Assembly: GCA_018524345.1 (NCBI GenBank)
Contig: JADQAZ010000002.1
Coordinates: forward strand, 992,001 to 1,056,000
Direction of reading: 5' to 3'
Source: Harenicola maris
GTDB taxonomy: Bacteria; Pseudomonadota; Alphaproteobacteria; Rhodobacterales; Rhodobacteraceae
DNA length: 64,000 bases
Shown: piece after piece, positions 33,110-42,012 of the stretch
Layout of the letters: each line of letters opens with the position of its first letter
Numbering within the stretch: the first letter of the stretch is position 1
Notes under the pieces: generated by a model
Told to the model about the DNA's origin: nothing
The model's input: the letters and a program-made list of their open reading frames with translations, nothing else
The model's database searches: none
Made by a program: the position numbers and the translations under genes

Positions 33110-34036
33110 CTACAGAGTCGTCCCCGGCCATTGGCCCGATGTCACCATCCCGTGCACCTCGTCGGTGACGAATTTCGTGAAACTTGTCGTCAGGCGCGAC
33201 CCCGGCCGGTTGAGCGGCGACATCAACACAAGGGTCCGGTCAATCGACTGCCGGATGATCGGCCGCGCGATCAAACGCCCCTCCCTGATGTGATTGGCCA
33301 CACTCACCAACGGCAGAATCGTCACCCCCAGCCCGCGCTCCACAAAAGCCAGCATCGTGGGCAGGATGTCGATCTCCAGAACCACGTTCAGATCCCTGCG
33401 ACTTTCTTGTGCAATGGCCTCGATCCGCCCGCGCAACCCGTGCTCTGGATTGGGCAGGATCAGGGGCCGTGCCAAGGCGTCGCTGGCATGGATCGGAAGA
33501 CCATCCTGCGCCCCCTCCGATGTTGCGGCCTCAATCAGGAAAAGTTGTTCAATAATAATAGGTTCGGTCTTTATTGAGGCGGATTTTTGCCCCGCATAGG
33601 CCACCCCCAGATCAATCTTTCCGCGCAAAAGCCAGTCCTGCACATGGCCGCTGAATCCCGACACAATCCGCAGGTTCACATCAGGGTAGTCCTGCATTGA
33701 CCTCTCGATCAAATGGGTCGCCAGAATCTCCGAAACCGTCGGCGGCAGGCCAAGGGTCACCATCCCCGACAGGGGGGCACTATGGCCCGAAATATCCGCC
33801 GCAAGGTCCTGCATATCCTCAAGGATCGCCTTGGCCCGTACCGCTAGGCGAATGCCCTCCTCGGTGGGCAAAACCCCGCGCCCGTGGCGGCGCAACAGGG
33901 CAACGCTCAACTCTTCCTCAAGGGATTTCACCTGTCGGCTCAGGGCAGGCTGCGCGATGTTCAATCGCTCTGCGGCGGCGGTGATGCTGCTCAGTTCAAC
34001 GACCTGAACAAAGTTCCGAAGTTGGCGAAAATCCAT
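33110..34036 (-). CDS. LysR family transcriptional regulator (TRAP/CoA-transferase locus)
   Basis: A 308-residue LysR protein: helix-turn-helix at residues 1-60 (ITAAAERLNIAQPALSRQVK) and effector domain from about 90 (LSGMVTLGLPPTVSEILATH). It belongs to the subgroup with a hydrophobic GLPPTVS start of the effector domain seen in Nac/Cbl/TcuR-like proteins. Divergent from the TAXI-TRAP solute receptor gene at 34224, with a LysR-type dyad in between, so it most likely senses the transported acid and switches on the transporter and the CoA-transferase/lyase genes behind it. Confidence 0.92.
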   Translation of the reverse strand: MDFRQLRNFVQVVELSSITAAAERLNIAQPALSRQVKSLEEELSVALLRRHGRGVLPTEEGIRLAVRAKAILEDMQDLAADISGHSAPLSGMVTLGLPPTVSEILATHLIERSMQDYPDVNLRIVSGFSGHVQDWLLRGKIDLGVAYAGQKSASIKTEPIIIEQLFLIEAATSEGAQDGLPIHASDALARPLILPNPEHGLRGRIEAIAQESRRDLNVVLEIDILPTMLAFVERGLGVTILPLVSVANHIREGRLIARPIIRQSIDRTLVLMSPLNRPGSRLTTSFTKFVTDEVHGMVTSGQWPGTTL

Positions 34037-34059
34037 TCATGCCTCTTTTGTATCTCTGA

Positions 34060-34085
34060 TATGTTAATAATGCATTTGAAACATA
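34060..34085. promoter_or_regulatory. LysR-type operator candidate
   Basis: TATGTT (34060-34065) and AACATA (34080-34085) form a six-base dyad with a 14-base AT-rich spacer, 24 bases upstream of the LysR start codon and about 140 bases from the TRAP receptor start. It fits the usual LysR recognition-site layout between divergent genes. Inferred only. Confidence 0.45.
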
Positions 34086-34160
34086 AGAGCCAGTCCGACA
34101 ATCTGATCCCGAGATAAGCCACCCCGATCCAGCCCGCCCCTAAAGGCACCATCGCTGGAA

Positions 34161-34186
34161 GAGGGCCAGAGGAGGATCTGGCCCTC
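34161..34186 (+). promoter_or_regulatory. Stem-loop in the leader of the TAXI-TRAP operon
   Basis: A perfect 10-bp stem (GAGGGCCAGA 34161-34170 with TCTGGCCCTC 34177-34186) closes a six-base loop GGAGGA that itself looks like a ribosome-binding site. It lies 38 bases before the start codon of the solute receptor, which has its own Shine-Dalgarno (GGGAGGA). No U-tract follows directly, so it is not a plain terminator; mRNA stabilisation or attenuation is possible. Confidence 0.5.
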
Positions 34187-34223
34187 GACACGAGGCGGCT
34201 CTTTTACATTTAGGGAGGATACC

Positions 34224-35354
34224 ATGAAGACCAGTTTTAAACTCGGTGCCACAGCAGGCGCCCTCATGGCGCTTGGCGCCACGGCCCTTTCGGCACAGGA
34301 GCTTCCGGACACAATGGTCTGGACATCCTACGACGTCGGCTCCGCTGGCTACGCCGAGGCCTCCGCCATCGCCGATGCTTTCGGCAAGGAATTCGGCACC
34401 CGCGTCCGCATTCAACCCTCCGGCAGCGGCATCGGCCGCCTGCAGCCCCTGCTTCAGGGCCGCGCCGACTATGCCTTCCTCGCGACCGAGGCCTTCTTCA
34501 TGGCCGAGGGCGCCTTTGACTTCGCAACGCCCGAATGGGGCCCCCGCGCCTTGCGCGCTGTGGCAGGCCGCCCTGCGGGCATCACCCTGATCGCCGCCGG
34601 TGACGCAGGCATCAATACCGTGGCCGATGCACGCGGCAAACGGATCGCCTTTGTTGCGGGCAACCCCTCGGTGAACGTGAAATGCGAGGCGATCCTCGCC
34701 TTCGGCGGCCTCACGCTCGACGATGTCGAGGTCGTGACTTTCCCGACATACTCCTCGGCCATGGCCTCCATGACGCGCAACGAATCCGACGCGACATGCA
34801 CCACTCCCACCACCAGCCAGCTTTACGAACTGGCCGAAAGCCCGCGCGGCATTCAATACGCCCCGCTTGACGCCGACAATACCGAGGGCTGGGAAGCGCT
34901 CCTCAAAATCCTGCCGATCATGGGCCCCTCAGAGGAGGACGTCGCCGCAGGCCTGCCAGAGGGCGAGGTCGCGAAAATGGCTGCCTATCGATATCCGGTC
35001 ATCACCACCACCGTCGATAAATCCGCAGACGAGGTCTATGCCTTCATCAAAGCCCTCGACGAAACCTATGATATCTACAAGGACGGCACCGCCGCCATGT
35101 CACGCTGGACGCTCGAGAAATCCGGCCGCCCGGCCATCGATGTACCCTTCCACGAGGGGGCCGTCCGCTACCTCAAGGAAAAAGGCATCTGGACCGCCGA
35201 AGATGATGCATGGAACGCCAAACGGACAGAGCGCATGAACGCCCTGATGGCTGCTTGGGAAACCTTCAAGGCCGAGAACGCAGACCTCTCTGAAGAGGAC
35301 TACGCCGCCGCATGGATGACCCGTCGCGACGAGGTCGTTGCCGGCCTGAACTAA
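34224..35354 (+). CDS. TAXI family TRAP transporter solute-binding protein
   Basis: A 376-residue periplasmic receptor. Signal peptide at residues 1-24 (MKTSFKLGATAGALMALGATALSA, cleavage before QELPD). TAXI family features: VWTSYDVGSAGYAEASAIAD, then RIQPSGSGIGRLQPLLQGRA, and NPSVNVKCEAILAFGGLTLDDV. It captures a small carboxylic acid (glutamate and 2-oxoglutarate are known TAXI ligands) and hands it to the fused permease encoded next. Receptor and permease genes are separated by a strong hairpin, a common way of making more receptor than permease. Confidence 0.92.
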   Translation: MKTSFKLGATAGALMALGATALSAQELPDTMVWTSYDVGSAGYAEASAIADAFGKEFGTRVRIQPSGSGIGRLQPLLQGRADYAFLATEAFFMAEGAFDFATPEWGPRALRAVAGRPAGITLIAAGDAGINTVADARGKRIAFVAGNPSVNVKCEAILAFGGLTLDDVEVVTFPTYSSAMASMTRNESDATCTTPTTSQLYELAESPRGIQYAPLDADNTEGWEALLKILPIMGPSEEDVAAGLPEGEVAKMAAYRYPVITTTVDKSADEVYAFIKALDETYDIYKDGTAAMSRWTLEKSGRPAIDVPFHEGAVRYLKEKGIWTAEDDAWNAKRTERMNALMAAWETFKAENADLSEEDYAAAWMTRRDEVVAGLN

Positions 35355-35371
35355 ACAGCCAGTGACGAAAT

Positions 35372-35399
35372 CCCCCGGAGGGTTACGGCCCTCCGGGGG
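35372..35399 (+). terminator. Intercistronic hairpin between TRAP receptor and permease genes
   Basis: CCCCCGGAGGG (35372-35382) pairs perfectly with CCCTCCGGGGG (35389-35399) around a six-base loop. Only TTT follows, after a further GC stretch, so termination would be partial. Position after the receptor gene suggests attenuation or 3'-end protection of the receptor message. Confidence 0.6.
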
Positions 35400-35425
35400 G
35401 CCCCCGTTTGAATGAAGGCTTCATC

Positions 35426-37375
35426 ATGACCCCCGCAAATTCCACTCCCCCTGCGCCCGCCTCCGGCACATCGCCTGTGACCTTTCCGGTGATGCGCACC
35501 GTCATCCGCGTGGTCATCATGGTGATGGGCGCCCTTGGCGTCCTGCTGGCCATCAACCAGCAATTCCTGTTGAATCTCTTTGGCTTCCAGCCGCTCGGCA
35601 ATGCCTACCTCTACTACCTGATCGGCATCTTTCTGGCGCTTGCCTTCCTGACAATGCCGCTGTCGGTCATGCATCCGCTGCGGTTCTGGTGGGTCGATGC
35701 GGCCCTTGGCATCGCGGCGCTGATAAGCGCTGGCTGGCTTGGCTACCACGGGCTGGAGATCATCCAGAAGGGTTGGGAATACGACGCCCCGCCCATGGCC
35801 AATTTCATGGCCACGATGCTGCTCCTGTTGGTGCTCGAAGGGGTGCGACGCGGCGGCGGCACCATTCTGCTCTGCACCGCGCTGATCTTCGGTACATACC
35901 CACTCTATGCCGACGCCATGCCCGGTTTTCTCTGGGGTACGGAATATTCGCTCATGGGCACCGTGCGTGCCCATGTTCTGGGTGTTGAATCCATCATCGG
36001 CATCCCGATGCAGGTGGTGGCCGAACTGGTCATCGGCTTTGTCATCTTCGGCTCGGTCCTTGTGGCCACCAAGGGCAGCGATTTCTTCATGGAACTCGCC
36101 TCGGCCCTACTGGGCCACAGCCGCGGCGGCCCGGCCAAGGTTGCTGTGATTGGCTCGGGTATCCTCGGCTCGCTTTCAGGCAGCGTGATCTCAAACATCC
36201 TGACCTCGGGGCCCTTCTCGATCCCGACCATGCGCCGCGTCGGCTACCCCGCACATTACGCAGCGGCGGTAGAGGCCTGCGCCTCCACAGGGGCCACCCT
36301 GATGCCGCCGGTCATGGGCACGGTCGCCTTCGTCATGGCCTCCTTCATCGGGGTGCAATATTCGGCCATCGTCCTTGCGGCGGTGATCCCCGCGATCCTG
36401 TTCTACGTCGCCCTGTTGTTTCAGGTCGATATGTATGCGGCGCGCCGCGGCCTAAAGGGCCTGCCGCGCGGCGAAACACCCGCCATCTGGCCGGTGCTGA
36501 AAACCGGCTGGCCGTATCTGCTCAGCCTCGCCGTCCTGATCTTCGTGCTTATGGGCCTGCGGATGGAGGCACGCTCGCCCTATTACGCCTCGCTCGTGAT
36601 GGTCGCGGCGACGGCCTTCCGCAAGGAAACCCGCCTGACCTTCACCCGCGCCAAAGACCTGCTGATCGACATCTCGCGCAACATCGCCTCGCTGGTCGCG
36701 GTGCTGGCCGGTATTGGCCTCGTTGTGGGCGGGCTGTCCTACACCGGTGTTGCGGGGGCCTTCTCGCGCGAATTGCTGCTCTATGCGGGCGGCAACACGG
36801 CGCTGATGCTCATGGCTGGCGCGATAACCAGCTTCGTCCTCGGCATGGGGATGACGGTAACGGCCTGCTATATCTTCCTGTCGATCCTGCTGGCACCTGC
36901 GCTGGTGCAGGCGGGGCTGAACCCGATCGCAAGCCACCTGTTCATCCTCTATTGGGGCATGTTGTCCTTCATCACCCCTCCGGTGGCCCTCGCGGCGATC
37001 ACGGCGGCCAATGTCGCAGGGTCAAAGCCGATGAAAACAGGCTTCCACGCCATGCGCCTCGGCATGCCGCTTTTCGTGCTGCCCTTTATCTTCGTCTACG
37101 ACCCGGCGCTGATCATGGATGGCACCGCCCTTGAAATCATCGAGCGCGTGTCCCTCACCCTCATCGCCATCTGGGCCATCACCTCCGCTTTCGAAAGCTG
37201 GATCTACGGCATCGGCCATATCGGCACCCTCAGCCGCATCGCCACGGCGGTCGGCGGGCTGCTGATCATCGTGCCGGCCCTCAAAACCAGCCTCGCTGGC
37301 GGGGTGATCCTTCTGGCGGTGATCGTAATCAACCTGCGCCTGCAAAGGCCGCAACCACAGGGGGCGGAGCGATGA
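35426..37375 (+). CDS. TRAP transporter fused permease (DctQM-type, TAXI system)
   Basis: A 649-residue membrane protein fusing the small (four-helix) and large (about twelve-helix) TRAP subunits. The large-subunit part shows GHSRGGPAKVAVIGSGILGSL (an IGSG/SGSV motif of the DctM family) near 240, and NPIASHLFILYWGMLSFITPP near 515. It runs solute uptake by sodium or proton coupling together with the TAXI receptor. The ATG at 35426 follows GAAGG by seven bases; an in-frame TTG at 35408 has no ribosome-binding site. Overlaps the CoA-transferase A gene by four bases. Confidence 0.93.
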   Translation: MTPANSTPPAPASGTSPVTFPVMRTVIRVVIMVMGALGVLLAINQQFLLNLFGFQPLGNAYLYYLIGIFLALAFLTMPLSVMHPLRFWWVDAALGIAALISAGWLGYHGLEIIQKGWEYDAPPMANFMATMLLLLVLEGVRRGGGTILLCTALIFGTYPLYADAMPGFLWGTEYSLMGTVRAHVLGVESIIGIPMQVVAELVIGFVIFGSVLVATKGSDFFMELASALLGHSRGGPAKVAVIGSGILGSLSGSVISNILTSGPFSIPTMRRVGYPAHYAAAVEACASTGATLMPPVMGTVAFVMASFIGVQYSAIVLAAVIPAILFYVALLFQVDMYAARRGLKGLPRGETPAIWPVLKTGWPYLLSLAVLIFVLMGLRMEARSPYYASLVMVAATAFRKETRLTFTRAKDLLIDISRNIASLVAVLAGIGLVVGGLSYTGVAGAFSRELLLYAGGNTALMLMAGAITSFVLGMGMTVTACYIFLSILLAPALVQAGLNPIASHLFILYWGMLSFITPPVALAAITAANVAGSKPMKTGFHAMRLGMPLFVLPFIFVYDPALIMDGTALEIIERVSLTLIAIWAITSAFESWIYGIGHIGTLSRIATAVGGLLIIVPALKTSLAGGVILLAVIVINLRLQRPQPQGAER

Positions 37376-38037
37376 ATAAAACCGCAGAAAGCCTCGCCGC
37401 AGCGGTGGCCCCTATCCCCGATGGGGCGGCGCTGATGATCGGCGGCTTCGGCTCCTCCGGCATCCCCTTCGGCCTGATCGACGCCCTGCTGGAACAGGGC
37501 GCGACCGGCCTGACGGTGATCTCCAACAACGCGGGCGCGGGCGAAACCGGCATCGCCAAACTGCTCAAGGCAGGGCGGGTGGCCAAGGTCATCTGCTCCT
37601 ACCCCCGCACCCCCGGCTCCATCTGGTTCGAGGCCCGCTATGAGGCCGGAGAGATCGAGCTGGAGGTCGTCCCGCAGGGCACGCTCGCCGAACGCATCCG
37701 CACCGCCGGGGCTGGGCTGGGCGGCTTCCTGACCCCCACCGCCTATGGCACCCTTCTGGCAAAGGGCAAGGAAACCCGCATCATCGACGGGCGCGGCTAT
37801 GTGCTCGAGGCCCCTCTGCATGCCGACTTCGCCCTGATCCGCGCCGAGGGGGGCGACCGATGGGGCAACTTGCACTTTCACGCCACGGCGCGGAATTTCA
37901 ACCCCGTGATGGCCATGGCCGCCAAACACAGCATCGCCGAGGTCCGCAGCCTGCAGGACACCCCGCTTGATCCCGAAACCGTGGTGACACCCGGCATCTT
38001 TGTCCAAACCGTCGTGGAATACGGAGAACGACCATGA
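37372..38037 (+). CDS. Class I CoA-transferase, subunit A
   Basis: A 221-residue alpha subunit of a 3-oxoacid/3-oxoadipate type CoA-transferase. GGFGSSGIPFGLIDALL near 23-39 and NNAGAGETGIAKLL near 55-68 are family motifs. It works with the beta subunit encoded directly downstream (ATGA overlap). Location directly behind a TRAP permease suggests the imported acid is activated with a CoA donor such as succinyl-CoA. The identity of the acid is not known. Confidence 0.93.
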   Translation: MNKTAESLAAAVAPIPDGAALMIGGFGSSGIPFGLIDALLEQGATGLTVISNNAGAGETGIAKLLKAGRVAKVICSYPRTPGSIWFEARYEAGEIELEVVPQGTLAERIRTAGAGLGGFLTPTAYGTLLAKGKETRIIDGRGYVLEAPLHADFALIRAEGGDRWGNLHFHATARNFNPVMAMAAKHSIAEVRSLQDTPLDPETVVTPGIFVQTVVEYGERP

Positions 38038-38684
38038 CAGCCCAAGGTCTGAACAGACTGGAGGATGCCCAACTCGCCGCGCGTGTGGCGCAGGACATCC
38101 CCGATGGAAGCTATGTCAACCTCGGCATCGGCAAGCCGACCCATGTGTCGGGCTATGTCCCCGATGGGCGCGAGGTGATCTATCACTCTGAAAACGGCCT
38201 CCTCGGCGTTGGCCCCACACCCCCGGAAGGCGCAGAGGACCGCGAATTGATCGACGCCAGCAAACGCTTTGTCACCGCGGCGCAGGGGGCCTCCTATTTC
38301 GAACAATCGGACAGTTTCGCCATGATGCGCGGCGGGCATATCGATATCGCTGTGCTGGGCGCCTACCAAGTGGCCGAGAACGGTGACCTCGCCAACTGGG
38401 CCACCCTCGACGACAGCTTCCCTCCCGCGGTTGGCGGCGCGATGGACCTTGTCGTCGGCGTGCCCTCGATTTTCATCATGATGCGCCATGTCAATCGCGA
38501 CGGCAGTCCGAAACTCCTCAAACGCTGCAGCTATCCGCTCACCGGCCTCGGGGTGGTGAACCGCGTCTATACAGACCTCGCCGTGCTCGACGTGACCAAG
38601 GACGGCTTCCGCCTCGTTGAACTCACCCCCGGCAACAGCCTCGACGCGGTGCAGGCCGTGACCGAGGCCCGCATCCACAGCTGA
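38034..38684 (+). CDS. Class I CoA-transferase, subunit B
   Basis: A 216-residue beta subunit carrying the catalytic glutamate in SENGLLGVG near residues 45-53, with YVNLGIGKPTHVSGYVP before it and GGHIDIAVLGAYQV after it. The glutamate forms the thioester intermediate that moves CoA between acids. Cotranslated with subunit A. Followed by a CoA-ester lyase gene after 18 bases. Confidence 0.94.
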   Translation: MTAQGLNRLEDAQLAARVAQDIPDGSYVNLGIGKPTHVSGYVPDGREVIYHSENGLLGVGPTPPEGAEDRELIDASKRFVTAAQGASYFEQSDSFAMMRGGHIDIAVLGAYQVAENGDLANWATLDDSFPPAVGGAMDLVVGVPSIFIMMRHVNRDGSPKLLKRCSYPLTGLGVVNRVYTDLAVLDVTKDGFRLVELTPGNSLDAVQAVTEARIHS

Positions 38685-38702
38685 CAGGGCGGGGCAGGGC
38701 GG

Positions 38703-39557
38703 ATGACAAAACAGGGCAAACCCCTCGCGGCCAAACCGGCGACCTACGCGCCGCTGCCCGCACCCTTCTTTGCGCTCTTCGTGCCCGCCGACCGGCCCGA
38801 CCTGTTCAAAAAGGCCTGCGCCGCAGGGGCGGACGCGGTGGTGATCGACTTCGAGGATTCGATCCCGAGCGACACAAAACCCCTCGTCCGCCGCATCCCC
38901 AAAAGCGCACTCCCCGCAAAGCCCCCCGTCCCGATCTACCTGCGCATCAACGGGCCGGGCACGCCCTGGTATCACGATGACGTTGCCTTTGCGCGCGGTG
39001 CGGGCTTCGCCGGTGTCATCCTGCCCAAGGTCGAATGCCCCGAACAGATCACCACCCTGCGCGCCACGCTCGGCACGGCACAAACCATCATCGCCCTGAT
39101 CGAAACCACACTGGGCCTGAAACGGGCAGAGGAAATCGCCCGCGCCGCCGACAGACTCGCCTTCGGTTCCCTCGACCTCTGCGAGGATCTCGGCTGCGCC
39201 CATACCCGCACGGCGTTGCTGCCCCTGCGCAGCGCACTGGTGCAGGCCGCACGCCTCGCGGGCCGCCCCGCACCCCTCGATGGTGTGACCATCTCGGTCA
39301 CGGATGCAGCACAAATCACTGACGACGCGGCTCATGCGAGCGAGCTCGGCTTTGGCGGCAAATGCCTGATCCACCCGCTGCAGCTGGATCCCGCACGCGC
39401 GGGCTTTGACAGCGGCCAACAAGACCTCGACTGGGCCCGCAATGTTATCGCCGCAGAGAACGGCACCCCCGCCCCGCAGGGCGAGGACGCCGCCCTCGAC
39501 ATCCCCGTCGCGATCCGCGCCCGCCGTCTGGCAAACCGCCGCGGCGCCCGTTCCTGA
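38703..39557 (+). CDS. HpcH/HpaI family CoA ester lyase (second copy)
   Basis: A 284-residue TIM-barrel lyase clearly related to the one at 18799-19602: FVPADRPDLFKKACAAGADA, RINGPGTPWYHDD, ILPKVE, ALIETTLGL and FGSLDLCEDLG. Its N-terminus has about 20 extra residues. It would cleave a hydroxyacyl-CoA of the citramalyl/malyl/hydroxymethylglutaryl type. Unlike the first cluster, here the CoA-transferase is class I and no FAS1-like hydratase gene is adjacent; the MmgE/PrpD protein downstream could supply the hydration or dehydration step. Confidence 0.9.
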   Translation: MTKQGKPLAAKPATYAPLPAPFFALFVPADRPDLFKKACAAGADAVVIDFEDSIPSDTKPLVRRIPKSALPAKPPVPIYLRINGPGTPWYHDDVAFARGAGFAGVILPKVECPEQITTLRATLGTAQTIIALIETTLGLKRAEEIARAADRLAFGSLDLCEDLGCAHTRTALLPLRSALVQAARLAGRPAPLDGVTISVTDAAQITDDAAHASELGFGGKCLIHPLQLDPARAGFDSGQQDLDWARNVIAAENGTPAPQGEDAALDIPVAIRARRLANRRGARS

Positions 39558-39581
39558 CCCACCCCAACCTCGGAGAGACCC

Positions 39582-40547
39582 ATGACCCAGCAATCCCCCG
39601 CAGAGATGCTCAGCACCGGCTTGACCCTGCCGCTGATCGGGGCCCCGATGTTTCTCGCCTCCGGGGTGGATCTCGTCGTGGCCCAGTGCTGCGCGGGCAT
39701 CATCGGCACCTTTCCCGCGCTCAATGCCCGCCCCGCGGCACAGCTGGACGATTGGCTGACAGAAATCAAATCGCGACTGGCGGCCTATGAGCGGGACACC
39801 GGATCCCCTGCCGCCCCCTACGGCGTCAACCTGATCGTGAATGACTATAACGAACGGCTGGAGGAAGACCTCGCCACCATCGTCCGCCACAGGGTCCCCC
39901 TCGTCATCACCTCGCTCTCCGCCCCCGACAAGGTGGTCGAGGCTGTCCATGGCTACGGCGGGCTGGTGTTTCACGACGTGATCAAGGCCCGCCACGCCCG
40001 CCGCGCCGCCAAGGCCGGGGTCGACGGGCTGATCCTCGTCTGCGCCGGGGCAGGGGGGCACGGCGGCACCCTCAGCCCTTTCGCCCTGATCGAGGAGGTC
40101 CGACAATTCTGGCAGGGCACGCTGGTCCTGTCGGGCGCCCTCGCCAATGGCCGCGCGATCCTCGCGGCGCAGGCCCTTGGCTGTGACTTCGCCTATGCCG
40201 GCACCGTCTTTATCCCCACAACAGAGGCCATCGCCCCCGAGGCCCACAAACACATGGTGGTCGAGGCCGCCTCTGACGAAATCATCTACACACCGCTCTT
40301 CTCCGGCACCCATGGCAACTACCTCATGCCCAGCATCGAGGCGGCAGGCGTCGCGGTCGAGGACGCGCGGCAGGCACAGCCCCGCCGTATGGGCTCGAAA
40401 ACAGACCCGGACAGACCAAAGGCATGGTCACAGGTCTGGAGCGCAGGCCAAAGCGTCGGCCAGTCCCGGGCGCTGGAACCCACGGCAGAGGTCATCGCCC
40501 GCATGCAGCGCGAATACAAAGCCGCCCGCGCGGCGATCTGCCCGTAG
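39582..40547 (+). CDS. Nitronate monooxygenase (2-nitropropane dioxygenase) family protein
   Basis: A 321-residue FMN-binding TIM barrel. The family motif CAGAGGHGG with its catalytic histidine is near residues 148-156, preceded by KAGVDGLILV, and phosphate binding by GALANGRAI and FAYAGTVF. Nitronate monooxygenases oxidise alkyl nitronates such as propionate-3-nitronate, a toxin related to 3-nitropropionate, an inhibitor of succinate dehydrogenase. Members also occur in acyl-CoA operons without known function. It sits between the lyase and the MmgE/PrpD gene, 24 bases after the former. Confidence 0.88.
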   Translation: MTQQSPAEMLSTGLTLPLIGAPMFLASGVDLVVAQCCAGIIGTFPALNARPAAQLDDWLTEIKSRLAAYERDTGSPAAPYGVNLIVNDYNERLEEDLATIVRHRVPLVITSLSAPDKVVEAVHGYGGLVFHDVIKARHARRAAKAGVDGLILVCAGAGGHGGTLSPFALIEEVRQFWQGTLVLSGALANGRAILAAQALGCDFAYAGTVFIPTTEAIAPEAHKHMVVEAASDEIIYTPLFSGTHGNYLMPSIEAAGVAVEDARQAQPRRMGSKTDPDRPKAWSQVWSAGQSVGQSRALEPTAEVIARMQREYKAARAAICP

Positions 40548-40569
40548 CCCGCCAGCCAAAGGACATGCC

Positions 40570-41880
40570 ATGACCCTCGCAGAACGCCTCGGAGCCTTCG
40601 CTAGCGCCAACCCCGCCGACAACGCGCAAATGCGCCGTTTCGCGGGCTTCTCCCTGTTTGATTGGGCCACGGTCGGCCTCGCGGGCAGGGGCGAACCCGT
40701 GGCTCAGGCCGCCCGCACTCTCGCCCTTGCCAGCGCTCCGACGGCGGGCGGGGCGCGCCTCTTTGGCGGCGGCCATGCCGCGCCCTCCGCGGCGGCGCTG
40801 GCCAATGGCGCAATCAGCCACGCGCTTGACTATGACGACACCCATTTCGGCCATATCGGCCACCCCAGCGTCGCGGTGATCCCCGCCGCCCTCGCCCTCG
40901 CCGAGGCGCGGGGCACCAGCGGCGCGGCCCTGATGCGCGCCCTCGTGGTGGGCTTTGAAACCGCCTGCCGCACAGGCGCATGGCTAGGGCGCGCCCATTA
41001 CGAGGCGGGTTTTCACCAAACCGGCACCTCCGGTGCCTTTGGCGCAGCGGCGGCGGCAGGCCGCATCCTCGGTCTGACATCCGATAAAATGACACAGGCC
41101 CTATGCCTGACCGCCACCCGCGCCGCTGGCCTCAAGAGCCAGTTCGGCACCATGGGCAAACCCCTCAACGCGGGCTTCGCCGCCGAGGTCGGCGTCACCT
41201 GCGCCCTTCTGGCACAGGCGGGCGCGACCTCCACATCTAGCGCGCTTGAGGGGCCTCAGGGCTTCGGCCCCACCCACGCAGGCCAAGCCGACGAAACCGC
41301 CCTAACCTCTCTGGGCGAGGGCTGGCTCTTTCCCGATATCTCCTACAAATTCCACGCCTGCTGCCACGGGCTCCACGCCATGCTCGAGGCCCTGCGCGAG
41401 ATAAAAGCCCAAGGCGCAGCCGCCCCCGAGATCACATCCGTGGTCATCCACACACATCCCCGCTGGCTTTCCGTCTGCAACCAGCCCGCGCCCCGAACCG
41501 GCCTTGAGGCAAAATTCAGCTACCGCTTGACAGCGGCCATGAGCCTTGCTGGCCTCGATACCGCGGCGCTGGATGTATACTCCGAACAGACCTGCACTCG
41601 CCCCGACCTGTGCGCTCTGCGCGATCTCGTGCAGGTGGTGGGGACCGAGGCGGTGCCCGACACGGCGGCCGAGGTCACTGTCACCACAGCGGACCGGGAG
41701 CTTCACGCCGCCCATGATGTCCTCACCGACACAGACCCCGACAGGATCGAACCCCGCCTGCGCGAGAAATCCGAAACCCTCCTCGGCGCAAGAACCAGCA
41801 ACGCCCTCTGGCAAGAGACCAGCACAATCGTCGATCAGCCAGATGTCAGCGCCCTGACCAACAGGATCGCACAGGCCTGA
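40570..41880 (+). CDS. MmgE/PrpD family protein
   Basis: A 436-residue protein of the 2-methylcitrate dehydratase/cis-aconitate decarboxylase superfamily. Typical segments are ALANGAISHALDYDDTHFGHIGHPS near 75-100 and YKFHACCHGLHAMLEAL near 258-275. Members dehydrate 2-methylcitrate, decarboxylate cis-aconitate to itaconate, or isomerise related tricarboxylates. No other propionate/methylcitrate genes lie nearby, so 2-methylcitrate is not indicated; the TRAP transporter, CoA-transferase and lyase neighbours suggest a branched di- or tricarboxylate. Long in-frame upstream extension runs through the nitronate monooxygenase gene and is not real. Confidence 0.9.
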   Translation: MTLAERLGAFASANPADNAQMRRFAGFSLFDWATVGLAGRGEPVAQAARTLALASAPTAGGARLFGGGHAAPSAAALANGAISHALDYDDTHFGHIGHPSVAVIPAALALAEARGTSGAALMRALVVGFETACRTGAWLGRAHYEAGFHQTGTSGAFGAAAAAGRILGLTSDKMTQALCLTATRAAGLKSQFGTMGKPLNAGFAAEVGVTCALLAQAGATSTSSALEGPQGFGPTHAGQADETALTSLGEGWLFPDISYKFHACCHGLHAMLEALREIKAQGAAAPEITSVVIHTHPRWLSVCNQPAPRTGLEAKFSYRLTAAMSLAGLDTAALDVYSEQTCTRPDLCALRDLVQVVGTEAVPDTAAEVTVTTADRELHAAHDVLTDTDPDRIEPRLREKSETLLGARTSNALWQETSTIVDQPDVSALTNRIAQA

Positions 41881-42012
41881 CACTTTCCAAACTGCCCAAT
41901 CCTTACGCAGCCCGCCGCCGCGCCGCGCCTTTGCAAGGCATCGACCGACAGGCCACCCCGCGCCGCGCCCCGCATCTGGCATCGCCACCGCGAAACCCAT
42001 AGCTCAAATCCT

